Counted from the stretch's first letter, positions 7,446 through 17,068 are shown. The stretch: 38,863 bases of DNA from Clostridium sp. CAG:452 (GCA_000434035.1 FR893519.1:8053-46915); one strand, 5' to 3'. A program made the numbers and translations. Notes: generated by a model not told the origin, from the letters alone.

Positions 7446-8800
7446 TTAGAATTTCATACCTTTTAATGAATTTGCATCTAAATTTTTCATCATGTTTCTC
7501 ATTCCGCCTTTATTAGATTGCATTTTTTTCATTAATTTTCTAGTCATTTCGTATGAATTTATAAATTTATTTATATCTTGCACAGTAGTTCCACTGCCGC
7601 TTTGCTATTCTTTGTCTTCTACTTGCATTTAATAACTTTGTATTTTGTTTTTCTTTTTTTGTCATTGAGCATATTATTGCTTCAATTTTCACGAATTCTT
7701 TATCATCAACTTTTATGTCTCCAAATTTGTTCATACCCGGTATCATTTTTAAAATTGATGAGAATGAACCCATTTTTTTCATTTGTCTTAGTTGAGCTAA
7801 GTAATCATCTAAGTCAAATTCTTGTTTTTTTAATTTCTTTTCTAATTTTTCTGCTTCTTCTAAATCAAATGCCTCTTCTGCTTTTTCTATTATAGAAAGC
7901 ATATCACCCATACCAAGTATTCTAGATGTCATTCTATCTGGATGAAATTCTTCTATATCGCTAAGTTTTTCCCCTGTTGCTGCAAACTTTATTGGTCTTC
8001 CTGTAACTTTTTTAACTGAAAGTGCTGCACCACCACGAGTGTCACCATCTAATTTTGTAAGTATTACTCCATCTATCCCAAGATTTTCATTAAAGCTTTG
8101 TGCTACATTTACTGCATCTTGACCTGTCATAGAATCTACTACTAATAATATTTCATGTGGCTTTACATTTGATTTAATATTTTTTAGTTCTTGCATTAAT
8201 TCTTCGTCTATATGAAGTCTTCCTGCTGTATCTAGTATAACCACGTCATTTAATTTTGACATTGCCATACTCAATGCTTGTTTTGCAATTAAAACTACAT
8301 CTTTTGTATTTTCATTTGCAAAAACTGGTATATTTAATTGACTTCCAACTACTTGTAATTGTTTTATAGCTGCTGGTCTATATACGTCACATGCAACAAG
8401 TAATGGTTTTTTGCCTTGTTTTCTTAAAAGATTAGCAAGCTTTCCTGCTGTTGTTGTTTTTCCGAGAACCTTGAAGTCCAACTAGCATTATTATTGTCGG
8501 AGGGTTTGGTGTGAAATTAATTTTACTTAAAGTTCCTCCTAAAAGCTCTGTCATTTCATCTCTTACTATTTTAATAACTTGTTGTCCTGGTGTTAAAGAT
8601 TTTAATACATCTTGACCTAAGGCTTTTTGCTCTACACTTGAAACAAATTCTTTTACTATTTTATAGTTAACATCTGCCTCCAAAAGAGCAAGTTTTACTT
8701 CACGCATAACTTCTTTTAGATCGCTTTCTGTTATTCTTGCTTTGCCACCAAGCTTTCTTGTAATTGCTTGTAGCCTTGATGATAGCCCTTCAAATGCCAT
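7446..8800 (-). CDS. ffh: signal recognition particle GTPase Ffh, with two +1 recoding sites
   Basis: Ffh binds signal peptides and 4.5S RNA and delivers ribosomes to FtsY. Frame 0 covers the N domain (MAFEGLSSRLQAITRKLGGK) to ...MLVGLQGS at TCT, then meets CGG at 8462-8464. Skipping C8464 gives G113-K-T-T-T-A-G-K-L, the Walker A loop. The second frame covers the G domain (DVYRPAA, DTAGRL, TKLDGD, GTGE-type AATGEK) and the M domain to ASRRQRIAK at AAG, then meets CGG at 7597-7599. Skipping C7599 gives G401-S-G-T-T-V-Q-D-I, the conserved M-domain RIAxGSG motif, and then a Met-rich tail to 7448. The result is 450 residues, the normal Ffh length. An essential gene with two identical-type frameshifts but otherwise perfect conservation argues for decoding rather than decay. 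Confidence 0.93.
7596..7599 (-). other. CGGC recoding site in ffh M domain
   Basis: Context AAG CGG CAG. The quadruplet gives Gly401 of RIAKGSG. It is the only one of the nine sites with C as fourth base, so the decoder must accept CGGC, or a second tRNA is involved. Confidence 0.87.
8461..8464 (-). other. CGGA recoding site in ffh P-loop
   Basis: Context TCT CGG AAA. The quadruplet gives Gly113, the glycine just before the P-loop lysine in GLQGSGKT. Confidence 0.9.
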
Positions 8801-8902
8801 ATTACACCTCCAAACTAATTATAAGCTTCGTCTTAGTCTCTACATAGAATTTTTAGTTTAACTGTCTTTCTACACTCGCTTCTAATTTGTTTTATCTTAA
8901 GA

Positions 8903-9250
8903 TTAAACTAAACAGTTTAGTTCTTTTTTTACGTGTGTTAAGATTTCTGCAACTTGTTTGTCTGTACTTCTTTTTTGAATTTTTGTAAGCTCTGATAATA
9001 TAATTGCTATTTTTTCTTCTTGTTTAAATGTCTTTTTCATAATTCCAAGCTTTTCTTCCAATTCGAAAAGTTTATTCTCTCCCTTCTTTATTATATCTCT
9101 AACCGCCTGTCTTGTTATTTCTTGGTTTTGAGCTATTTCTGATAGAGATAAGTCTTTGTCATAGTAATCTTGTAAGATTGATAATTGTTTTTTAGTTAAC
9201 AAATTTCCATATACTTCACAAAGCATACTTACTTTAACATTTTTCTCCAT
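8903..9250 (-). CDS. ylxM: YlxM/p13-family DNA-binding protein
   Basis: A 115-residue helix-turn-helix protein with a sigma-70 region-4-like fold: LSLSEIAQNQEITRQAVRDII at about residues 33-53, then a charged coiled helix. YlxM lies directly before ffh in Firmicutes and modulates SRP activity in some. Here it is first in the operon, 102 bases before ffh. Confidence 0.9.
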   Translation of the reverse strand: MEKNVKVSMLCEVYGNLLTKKQLSILQDYYDKDLSLSEIAQNQEITRQAVRDIIKKGENKLFELEEKLGIMKKTFKQEEKIAIILSELTKIQKRSTDKQVAEILTHVKKELNCLV

Positions 9251-9350
9251 ATTACTATTCCTTTTACTTTTTATTTAGGGATACTTGTATTTCCCACTTT
9301 TCATTGGTGTATTTACATTATATTTCATTCTAAAAACGTAATGCTATACT

Positions 9351-9379
9351 ACTTTACACTATTTTTTGTGTTTTGTCAA
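9351..9379 (-). promoter_or_regulatory. probable promoter of the ylxM-ffh-rplS operon
   Basis: TTGACA (9374-9379), 17-base spacer, TAAAGT (9351-9356) on the minus strand, about 100 bases before the ylxM start. Confidence 0.6.
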
Positions 9380-9418
9380 GTATTTACTTAGAAAATTCTA
9401 GATTTTAGGCAAAATTTT

Positions 9419-9438
9419 AGGCGGATTATAATCCGCCT
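9419..9438 (-). terminator. hairpin after the Sua5-type gene
   Basis: Perfect 20-base palindrome AGGCGGATTATAATCCGCCT one base after the stop codon of the upstream gene, followed on the minus strand by AAAATTTT. The U-run is weak, so termination may be partial or use the hairpin only for mRNA end protection. Confidence 0.55.
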
Positions 9439-9439
9439 A

Positions 9440-10474
9440 TTAAATCTCTATATAATTGTGCTCACATGCTCTAATTAATCTGTTCATTATTGCAAGTCCT
9501 AAGCCTTTCTTTTCTACTCCTTCAATAATTACTAAATTCACATTATATGAATCTACTTTTCTTAACAGTGTAAAAATGTTTTGACTTATTTCTTCCAGAG
9601 TTTCTCCCATATCCAGTTTGTTTTTTGTTTTATATTTTTCTAAATTACTTGTTCTTCCTAAAACTAAAACATTCTTTTCTAATTCTATTTCTTCATTTAT
9701 TTTATTTATAAGTTTCTCATTATCACTACTATAAACAAGTAAACATTTTGTATTTGGGGCATAATGCCTATATTTCATTCCTGGTGACATTACCTTTTCA
9801 TCAGGTTTGCATTCTTCCATTATTTGTTTTTCTACTTCTACCTTTATACCCAATTTTTCCATATCTTCTTTTGTTATTTTACCTGGCCTTAATATATGAA
9901 CTATATTATCTACCACTCTGATTACTGTTGATTCTACTCCAATATCTGTTATACCTGCATCTAATATATAATCAACTTTTCCATCTAATTCTCCAATTAT
10001 ATCTTCTATTTTTGTTCCACTAGGTTTTCCAGATATATTTGCACTTGGAGCTGCAATTGGTAACTCTGAAAATTCTATTAAATCTTGCGCAATCATATTG
10101 CTTGGAAATCTTATTCCTACCGTTTCTAGCCCTGCTGTTACATTATATGGAATACATTCTTTTTTATTTAATATTATAGTTAAAGGACCTGGCCAGAAGT
10201 TTTCCATTAGTTTTTTTTCTGTTTTTCCAATGTCTTGCACCAAATTTTCTAACATTTTTAAATTAGATATGTGCACAATTAATGGGTTATCGCCAGCTCT
10301 ACCTTTTGCTTTAAAAATCTTACTTACAGCATTTGCATCTAACGCATTTGCACCTATTCCATAAACAGTTTCTGTTGGAAACAAAACTAATTCTCCATTT
10401 TTTATTGAATTAGCTGCTTCTTTTATTTTTTCTAAATTTATTCCATTTTTCAAATCTGCATATTTTGATTTCAT
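9440..10474 (-). CDS. ywlC: L-threonylcarbamoyladenylate synthase, Sua5/YwlC type
   Basis: It makes threonylcarbamoyl-AMP from threonine, bicarbonate and ATP, the first step of t6A synthesis; TsaB and TsaE at the left of the window act in the second step. The 344-residue protein has the YrdC domain (about 1-205: GELVFPTETVYGIGANA, FKAKGRAGDNPLIVH, GPLTIIL, PIAAPSANISGKPSG) and the C-terminal Sua5 domain (about 230-344) joined by the SPGMKYRHYAP linker. A GGAAG ribosome binding site precedes the start. It contains no in-frame CGG. Confidence 0.93.
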   Translation of the reverse strand: MKSKYADLKNGINLEKIKEAANSIKNGELVLFPTETVYGIGANALDANAVSKIFKAKGRAGDNPLIVHISNLKMLENLVQDIGKTEKKLMENFWPGPLTIILNKKECIPYNVTAGLETVGIRFPSNMIAQDLIEFSELPIAAPSANISGKPSGTKIEDIIGELDGKVDYILDAGITDIGVESTVIRVVDNIVHILRPGKITKEDMEKLGIKVEVEKQIMEECKPDEKVMSPGMKYRHYAPNTKCLLVYSSDNEKLINKINEEIELEKNVLVLGRTSNLEKYKTKNKLDMGETLEEISQNIFTLLRKVDSYNVNLVIIEGVEKKGLGLAIMNRLIRACEHNYIEI

Positions 10475-10501
10475 ATAAATTCTTCCTTTTCACATTCATC
10501 T

Positions 10502-12436
10502 CTAATTTTCGGTTTTAAATACATGTTTGTAATAATCATTTTCTAAAATCAACCTAGACATTTGATATTTTTTATATATTATTGTATTTATTTTATCAAC
10601 ATATCCCTCTTCTACTGTTACACCCTCATTTGGCGTAAATTGCTCTGTTAATGAATTATATCTTCCTTTATCTGTTATAAAGCTCCTATCTGAGAATATT
10701 ACTATTGGATCTGAATCTGATAAAATGTCTCTTCCCATTAATAATCTGGAATCGAATTCTGCTCCGAACAAGTTTAAAACAGTTGGTAGTACATCTAAAC
10801 TTGAGCCTATCTTTTCTACTTTTATTGGTCCTTTCATACTTCCACTCCATATTAAAAATGGCATTCTGAATTTTTCAAACTTGTCATCTCTTTCAAATGT
10901 TGATAATTCGTTTATTTCACCTAATGTCAAGCCATATGGGTAATGATCACCACTAATTACTATAACTGTGTCTTCCAATTTTCCAGCTTGTTCTAATCTA
11001 CTTAATAGTTCTCCTACTGCTTTATCTAATTCTATATTAGCAGCCAAATAACCTTTAGCTTTATTAGAATATGGCAAATCTTTAACTTGGTCCCAATTTC
11101 TATATACCATCATGTTTCCTATTTTTGTATAGTTCATGTGTCCACTTACTGTCATATAATACGCCATGAACTTTTCATTATTTATATAATCATCTACTGT
11201 AGTTTTTACCATTTCATAATCACTATTTGGCCAATTTGAAGTATCCATTCTATCTTCTAGTCCTGTACCCACTGCCAAATAAGAATTATATCCCATTGTT
11301 TCTATATATTTATCTCTTTCATAATATGTTGCAGTATGATTATGATATGCATTTGATGAATATCCTTGTTTTTCAAATACATTAGCATATGAATATGGCA
11401 TATAATTTCCTGCCACTCTTAAAAAGCTCCACACACCTTCTTTTGGTATTAAAGATGTATCTGTAATATACTCACCATCTGCTGTGCTTACTGGAAATAT
11501 TGGTGTGTAAAAATTATCAAATTGGAATCCTTCTTTATATAATTTATATAGATTTGGTGTTAAATCTTCTCTTATTGCTAATGAACTAAAAGATTCGCCT
11601 ACAAGAACTATTAAATTTTTATCTTTAAACATCCCTGTATATTTATTTTTTTTACTTGCCTCTTGTGAAGAAAAATATTCGTGCATTTCTTTTATTGTAT
11701 TATCTTCTTCATTTTTAATTAGCTTATCAAAATCTATATATGTTATATTATAACTATCTTTTTCTTCTTCTTTTGGAATTGCATTTGTTTGTACTGATAA
11801 TTTTTCTTCAAATCCAAATATAAATCTTTGCAAATCTAGCCTCATTGTTGTTAAAAGTCCCATTCTGTTTGCCGTTACTTTTGGAACATGTATATTGTAA
11901 TATAGATTTTTATTTGAATACATGTCATCAGTATTTATAAAGTTTACGCATAATAATGCAATTAATTGTATTATCAATACACTAGTTATTTTGATTGCAA
12001 TTTGCTTTATCGAATTTTTTTCAAATGTTATTACTTTCTTTTTAGATAATATAATTAATATAATAAGTGGTATTATAAATAATAATATTCCATACCAATT
12101 TCGTAAAACAACATCTATTATTACTTCCATAAACTCTGTTACTTGTCCACCATGCATCATAGAAAAAAACGATATTATTGCTTCATACATGCTGTAATAA
12201 ACAATTTGTGCTCCGAATATTATTATTAGTGCAATGGTTATTATATATGTTATAATTTTATTTACTTTTGGCTTAAATACACTTGTTATAAGGTTTAAAA
12301 CTATTGCAATTGGAATTGAAAATAATATTATAAGTCCAAAACTTGCAGGAAATGTTTTAAATATAATACAAGAAAATACTAATTCTTCATAAACAATAAA
12401 TAAAATATAGTAAATTAATAAATTCAGTTTTTTCAT
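10502..12436 (-). CDS. LTA-synthase-like membrane sulfatase-fold phosphoglycerol transferase
   Basis: A 644-residue protein with about five N-terminal membrane helices (residues 1-180), a linker, and an extracellular alkaline-phosphatase-fold domain (about 270-590). The metal-site stretch NLIVLVGESFSS, a catalytic hydroxyl residue in PVSTADGEY, a later metal site in VIVISGDHYPYG, and GSSLDVLPTVLNLFG match the LtaS/MdoB group. These enzymes transfer glycerol-phosphate from phosphatidylglycerol to wall polymers or glycolipids. Whether it is a true LTA synthase or another phosphoglycerol transferase cannot be told from sequence alone. It lies just upstream of the Sua5-type gene, with a 27-base gap. 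Confidence 0.85.
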   Translation of the reverse strand: MKKLNLLIYYILFIVYEELVFSCIIFKTFPASFGLIILFSIPIAIVLNLITSVFKPKVNKIITYIITIALIIIFGAQIVYYSMYEAIISFFSMMHGGQVTEFMEVIIDVVLRNWYGILLFIIPLIILIILSKKKVITFEKNSIKQIAIKITSVLIIQLIALLCVNFINTDDMYSNKNLYYNIHVPKVTANRMGLLTTMRLDLQRFIFGFEEKLSVQTNAIPKEEEKDSYNITYIDFDKLIKNEEDNTIKEMHEYFSSQEASKKNKYTGMFKDKNLIVLVGESFSSLAIREDLTPNLYKLYKEGFQFDNFYTPIFPVSTADGEYITDTSLIPKEGVWSFLRVAGNYMPYSYANVFEKQGYSSNAYHNHTATYYERDKYIETMGYNSYLAVGTGLEDRMDTSNWPNSDYEMVKTTVDDYINNEKFMAYYMTVSGHMNYTKIGNMMVYRNWDQVKDLPYSNKAKGYLAANIELDKAVGELLSRLEQAGKLEDTVIVISGDHYPYGLTLGEINELSTFERDDKFEKFRMPFLIWSGSMKGPIKVEKIGSSLDVLPTVLNLFGAEFDSRLLMGRDILSDSDPIVIFSDRSFITDKGRYNSLTEQFTPNEGVTVEEGYVDKINTIIYKKYQMSRLILENDYYKHVFKTEN

Positions 12437-12553
12437 ACAAGATCTCCTTTTCTTAGTGTATCATATATCTTTTTCTTATATTTGTAAATATATTCTTGCA
12501 TTATTAATTTTAATCATATATAATAATTTTATATTATTGTAGGAGGTTCTTAT

Positions 12554-12724
12554 ATGAAAGTATATGATAAGGAAATATATCAAAAACAAGAAAGTATAAA
12601 ATATACAGTAATAATTATAGTAGTATTTCTACTTGGTTTTGTTGCTGGTTATTTGGCTAGTTCATTCTCTAATTTTGAACCCAAAAGCAATAATAATACT
12701 ATTAAAATAGAAAAAATAAATTGA
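12554..12724 (+). CDS. small single-pass membrane protein, unknown
   Basis: A 56-codon frame with a strong AGGAGG ribosome binding site 7 bases before the ATG. It starts MKVYDKEIYQKQ, has one hydrophobic helix (about residues 19-39, VIIIVVFLLGFVAGYLA) and a polar, Asn-rich tail. I do not recognise it. It comes 38 bases before another small membrane protein, so the two probably share a transcript. Confidence 0.7.
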   Translation: MKVYDKEIYQKQESIKYTVIIIVVFLLGFVAGYLASSFSNFEPKSNNNTIKIEKIN

Positions 12725-12762
12725 TTTTTATTGTAAATATACAAAAGAAGGAGGTATGAGAT

Positions 12763-13035
12763 ATGCCAGATAGAAGACAAAATGATAGAAGAGAAGCTTC
12801 AAAAAAAGTAACTATATCTTTAACTAATTTCATATTTATTTTTATTATTTTCATAATAATTATTGCATCAATCTTTGGTTTTGCATATGTAAGTGTATAT
12901 GGTTATAACATCGGTTATGAAGAAGGTTACAATAAAGCTAATGAAGATTTATCTTTTAAATATGCTACTCAATATGATGACGGTTTCTCTGATGGTTATA
13001 ATGCCGCATTAAACGGCTCAGCTAGTAATCGATAA
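12763..13035 (+). CDS. small single-pass membrane protein with Gly/Tyr-rich tail, unknown
   Basis: This 90-residue protein has a basic N terminus (MPDRRQNDRREASKK), one long hydrophobic helix (about 22-47), and a C-terminal outside part with repeated GY motifs (VSVYGYNIGYEEGYNKA, DDGFSDGYNAA). The GYxxGY pattern resembles short repeats seen in surface or lipid-associated proteins, but I cannot assign a family. AAGGAGG precedes the ATG. It is followed by a strong terminator. Confidence 0.75.
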   Translation: MPDRRQNDRREASKKVTISLTNFIFIFIIFIIIIASIFGFAYVSVYGYNIGYEEGYNKANEDLSFKYATQYDDGFSDGYNAALNGSASNR

Positions 13036-13039
13036 GTTT

Positions 13040-13075
13040 AAAACAGAGCATGCTATAAAGCATGCTCCTATTTTT
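13040..13075 (+). terminator. terminator after the small membrane protein genes
   Basis: GAGCATGC / GCATGCTC stem with a six-base loop, followed by CTATTTTTTTA. It also lies at the 3' end of the convergent permease gene and may work in both directions. Confidence 0.85.
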
Positions 13076-16000
13076 TTATTCAACACTTTTTAAACTTTCT
13101 ATCATGTTTATTTTTCTTAATTCTTTATTCATTATTAAATTTATTAAAAATGCAAAAACCAGTGTTAATGTAAATGCAAAGAAATAACTTGAAAATGCTC
13201 GTTCTCTACCAAACATTACAATATCCATTTCTGCTGTTGATATTATGAATGTTAGTAAATAAAGTCCTAACACTAGCCCTAAAAGCCCTCCAATAATTGT
13301 AAGAATTACATTTTCTCTAAATACATAGTTAGATAATTCATTATTATAAAAACCTAATAATTTGATTGTAGCGAGCTCCCTTTTTCTTTCTTCTATATTT
13401 ATGCTGTTTAAGTTATATAGCACAACAAATGCAAGCATTCCGGCACAGGTAATTAATACAATTACTACTGTATCTAAGCTTTTAATCATATCGCTAAAGC
13501 TTTCACTAATACTACTTAACCTTAACACTTGTGCTATATTTTCATTTTTTAGCAAATATTTAGAAATCTCCTCTTCCGTTTGTTTATCTAAAGCTTCATC
13601 TATGTCTAAATATATATGATTGTCTATCATTTCTTCATCAAAAACATCTTCATACATTGCTTTATCCATATAAATATAATGATATACATAGTTTTCTATT
13701 ATTCCAGACACCTTAACATTTTTAGATTTTTCATCATCTATTTTTATTGTTATTTCATCACCTATATGAGCGTTTAGTAGTTTTGACAACTTTTCTGTTA
13801 TTACAACTCCATCATTTTGTATTTTAACTTTTTCTTTTGTTTTTCTATCTTGCATTGTAACAAAATCCATTAGTTCATCTTGGTTCTCTACACCTATTAT
13901 ATACACATTTTGTTCTTCACCATTTGCAGCAACATCATTTGTTTGCTGTCTTAAATATGTGTATTTTGAATTATGTCCATTATTTTCTATATATTTGTTT
14001 AATTCTTGTTTTTCTTCTTCTGTTAATTCATTCTTTAATGTTATTTCAAAATCATATCTTCTTATTTGTCCATACTGTTTACTTACGATTGTTGCAATAG
14101 AGTTTCTAAGTCCAAATCCCATAAATATTAAAGCTGTACAACCTGCTATTCCAATTAGTGTCATAAATAAACGTTTTTTATATCTAAATACATTCCTTGC
14201 AGTAATCTTTTGCGTAAAATTGAGATGTTTCCATATAAATGGTATTCTCTCTAATAATATTTTTTTGCCTTCTTTTGGTGATTTTGGTCTCATAAGTTTT
14301 GCTGGAGTTGCTTTTAGCATTCTGTAACATGCAAACATTGTTGCTATTGTAGTTGAAGCAAATGCTGCAATTCCGGCAATTAAAGTATACTTCATATTTA
14401 CTTCCATTATTACTGTTGGCATTGTATGATATAAAATCTTATATGCTTCAGAAATTACCCATGGAAGTGTATATGAACCTATAACTGCACCTAACACAAT
14501 TCCCAATAATGTTGCACTAGTTGAATATGTTAAATATTTTAAAGCAATTTTAGGTCTACTATATCCCAAAGATTTGTATGTTCCTATTATTCCCCTATCT
14601 TCTTCTACCATTCTTGTCATTGCAGTTAATGAAACTAATGCTGCTACCAAAAAGAAAATTATTGGGAATACTTTACCTATTGTTGCTACACTATTCGAAT
14701 CTGATTTATATGATACATATCCTTCATTTGTTTCTAAGTCTAACACATATATTTTTACTTTTAGGTCTTCTAGTTTCTTCTCTGCATCTTTTATCTCTTT
14801 TTCTGCATCTACTATTTTCTTGTTTGCTTCTTCTTTTTTATCATTGAATTTATCTTCATTTTGTTTAAGTTCTTTCCTGCCATTGTCTATTTTTGTTTGT
14901 GCTGAATCAAGTTTTGCCTGAGTTGTTTTTTTAGTGTTTTCTAATGTCTGTTTTTGATTTTCAAAGTTTTTTAACCCCTTATTGTATTCCTCTAAACCTG
15001 AATTCAACTCATTTTTATATCCCTGAAGTGTACTTTTTTCTTGTTCTAGTTTTGCTTTACCTTGTATTAATGTTTGTATACTTGTAATTGCCTCTTGTGG
15101 TGCAGACACACTTTGCAAATACTCTAAATATTTATTTAAATCTGTTAGACCTGTTCCTTCTAGAGCTTTCTGCTCTGCTAATATTAATTTTTGCTCTTCT
15201 GCATTTAGTTGTGCTTCTGCATCATTTAGTTCTTTTTGCTTTTGATCTAAAGTAGATTTTGTTGAATCCAATGTGGTTTTAGCACTTTTTATTTGATTAT
15301 CATATTCCTTCATTTTGTTATTGGAATTCTGCTTTTGAGTATTTAGTTCTTTTTGTGAATCTTCTAGTTTTGTTTTTCCATTTGCAATTTCTTGTTCGGC
15401 ATTTTTTAATTCGTTTTTAGCATCTTGAACTTCTTTTTTAGCATCATCAATTTTATTATTTGCTTCTTCATATAAATCTTTGTACTTTGTATCTGCTAAT
15501 ACATCTGTTTTTTCTTTTACTTCATCTCTAATTTTTTCTATTTCTTCTATATATTCATCTGAGGTTCTATTTTTATTATTTGTTGTTACTTTTGCATATA
15601 TGTTTGTGTATTCTTCCATAGAAAATGCATCCTCTAGGACTATTGCAAATCCTGATATACTTCCATCTACAAGTGTTGTGCTACCTCTGGATATTGCTAC
15701 ATATAAAGGACTATTAGCAAAACCAACTACTGTATATGATTTAACCTTAAATACATCTTCTAACTCTTGGTTTTCTGTATTTATAAATTCTATTGTATCT
15801 CCTATTTTGTAATCTGTTTTTAATTTACTATCTAAAACTATTTCATTACTTTGTTTAGGATATTCTCCTTCCACTATTTCAACTTTATTCATAGTATTCT
15901 TGGTTACATTATCAGGAGCAGAACTTACACTTAAAACTTTTTCTTTATCTCCTTGTTCTACAACAGCACAAATTGATTTTACAGGCTGTATATAATCAAT

Positions 16001-16243
16001 TTTATCTATATTTCTTATAGTCCCCACATCATCATTATCAAATCCAACAGTAGAAATTAAATTAAGATCAAAAACATTATAATCATTAATATATTTATTA
16101 AAAGTATTTAGCATATCTGGGCATGATGCATTTATTCCAACGAAAAAAGCAACACCTAATATTACAATTGCAATAATAGATATATATCTTTTTCTTGTTC
16201 TTTTTATTTCTTTAACAATATCTTTTACGTATGCTTTTTTCAT
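13076..16243 (-). CDS. FtsX-like ABC transporter permease with very long extracellular coiled coil
   Basis: About 1055 residues from the ATG at 16243, chosen because GGAGG lies 5-6 bases before it and the N terminus MKKAYVKDIVKEIKRTRKRY is typical; an upstream in-frame ATG has no such site. One N-terminal helix (about 20-40) is followed by a MacB-like periplasmic domain, then a highly charged Lys/Glu/Asn/Gln coiled coil of about 250 residues. The first FtsX domain (three helices) then leads to a second extracellular domain and a second FtsX domain at the C terminus. The pair with the ATPase upstream suggests a mechanotransmission-type complex, perhaps for lipid, peptide or wall functions. No in-frame CGG in the whole gene. 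Confidence 0.88.
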   Translation of the reverse strand: MKKAYVKDIVKEIKRTRKRYISIIAIVILGVAFFVGINASCPDMLNTFNKYINDYNVFDLNLISTVGFDNDDVGTIRNIDKIDYIQPVKSICAVVEQGDKEKVLSVSSAPDNVTKNTMNKVEIVEGEYPKQSNEIVLDSKLKTDYKIGDTIEFINTENQELEDVFKVKSYTVVGFANSPLYVAISRGSTTLVDGSISGFAIVLEDAFSMEEYTNIYAKVTTNNKNRTSDEYIEEIEKIRDEVKEKTDVLADTKYKDLYEEANNKIDDAKKEVQDAKNELKNAEQEIANGKTKLEDSQKELNTQKQNSNNKMKEYDNQIKSAKTTLDSTKSTLDQKQKELNDAEAQLNAEEQKLILAEQKALEGTGLTDLNKYLEYLQSVSAPQEAITSIQTLIQGKAKLEQEKSTLQGYKNELNSGLEEYNKGLKNFENQKQTLENTKKTTQAKLDSAQTKIDNGRKELKQNEDKFNDKKEEANKKIVDAEKEIKDAEKKLEDLKVKIYVLDLETNEGYVSYKSDSNSVATIGKVFPIIFFLVAALVSLTAMTRMVEEDRGIIGTYKSLGYSRPKIALKYLTYSTSATLLGIVLGAVIGSYTLPWVISEAYKILYHTMPTVIMEVNMKYTLIAGIAAFASTTIATMFACYRMLKATPAKLMRPKSPKEGKKILLERIPFIWKHLNFTQKITARNVFRYKKRLFMTLIGIAGCTALIFMGFGLRNSIATIVSKQYGQIRRYDFEITLKNELTEEEKQELNKYIENNGHNSKYTYLRQQTNDVAANGEEQNVYIIGVENQDELMDFVTMQDRKTKEKVKIQNDGVVITEKLSKLLNAHIGDEITIKIDDEKSKNVKVSGIIENYVYHYIYMDKAMYEDVFDEEMIDNHIYLDIDEALDKQTEEEISKYLLKNENIAQVLRLSSISESFSDMIKSLDTVVIVLITCAGMLAFVVLYNLNSINIEERKRELATIKLLGFYNNELSNYVFRENVILTIIGGLLGLVLGLYLLTFIISTAEMDIVMFGRERAFSSYFFAFTLTLVFAFLINLIMNKELRKINMIESLKSVE

Positions 16244-16265
16244 CTTTCCTCCATAAAATTCTGAA

Positions 16266-16288
16266 CAAAAGAGGACAGACCCCTTTTG
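16266..16288. repeat. degenerate REP palindrome between ABC ATPase and permease genes
   Basis: CAAAAGAGG and CCCCTTTTG form a stem with one mismatch around ACAGA. It resembles the GGGGTCTGACCCC palindromes elsewhere in the window and lies between two genes of one operon, so it may set differential expression of ATPase and permease. Confidence 0.6.
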
Positions 16289-16310
16289 TTTTTTCTCTGT
16301 TTTTTTGTTT

Positions 16311-17008
16311 CTACCATTCAATTTGGTCTATTGAAACAGGGTTTTCGTTAATTCTATTTTCACTAACTTTTCCATTTTTTATTTTTATTATTCTATCTGC
16401 CATTGGTGTTATTGCTTGGTTGTGTGTAATTATTATAACTGTTATATTTTTCTGTCTTGCTGTATTTTGTAATAACTTTAATACTTCTTTTCCTGTATTA
16501 TAGTCTAATGCTCCAGTTGGCTCATCACATAAAAGCAATTTTGGATTTTTAGCAATTGCTCTTGCTATTGCAACTCTTTGCTGTTCTCCACCAGACAACT
16601 GTCCAGGGAAATTATTCATTCTCTTTTCAAGTCCTACATCTTTTAAAACTTGTTCTGGATCTAATGCATTTTTACATATTTGGCTTGCAAGTTCAACGTT
16701 TTCTTTTGCAGTTAAATTTGGTATTAAATTATAAAATTGAAATACAAATCCAATATCATTTCTTCTATATGTTGTAAGCCCTCTTTCATTATATTTGCTT
16801 ATATCTTTTCCATCTACAATTATTTTGCCACTAGTTACACTATCCATTCCACCAATTAAATTTAAAACAGTAGTCTTTCCGTGCTCCGGCTTGGTCCTAC
16901 AACTACAATAATCTCTCCCTTTTCCCCTGAGAAAGATACACCATCTGCAGCCTTTACATTTCCATCACTATATAATTTTGTAACGTCCTTTAATTCTATA
17001 TAACTCAT
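16311..17008 (-). CDS. ABC transporter ATP-binding protein (LolD/MacB type), with two +1 recoding sites in its P-loop
   Basis: The start at 17008 has AAGGAG 7 bases before it and reads MSYIELKDVTKLYSDG. At residue 40 (VVVGPS, AGC) the frame meets CGG (16886-16888). Skipping C16888 gives G41-A, after which the new frame at once meets a second CGG (16879-16881). Skipping C16881 gives G43-K-T-T. Together they rebuild GPSGAGKTT, the Walker A loop. The rest is a normal MacB/LolD-type ATPase: Q-loop FVFQFYNLIPNLTA, signature LSGGEQQRVAIARA, Walker B LLLCDEPTGALD, H-loop ITHNQ. The total is 231 residues, the family size. Neither single correction works alone. It drives the FtsX permease downstream, 67 bases away. 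Confidence 0.92.
16878..16881 (-). other. second CGGA recoding site in the ABC ATPase P-loop
   Basis: Context GCA CGG AAA in the frame set by the first site. It supplies Gly43, the glycine before Lys44 of the Walker A loop. Confidence 0.88.
16885..16888 (-). other. first CGGA recoding site in the ABC ATPase P-loop
   Basis: Context AGC CGG AGC. It supplies Gly41 of GPSGAGKT. Only one codon separates it from the second site. Confidence 0.88.
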
Positions 17009-17068
17009 AATTACACTCCTTAACTTTAAAATTATATATTACAATTATTAACTTTATATGAACTTTGA

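Noticed and set aside
13959..15812. Several plus-strand frames of 85-122 codons opposite the permease gene
   Set aside because: Low-complexity hydrophobic or Ser-rich translations antisense to a well-supported gene; no start signals.
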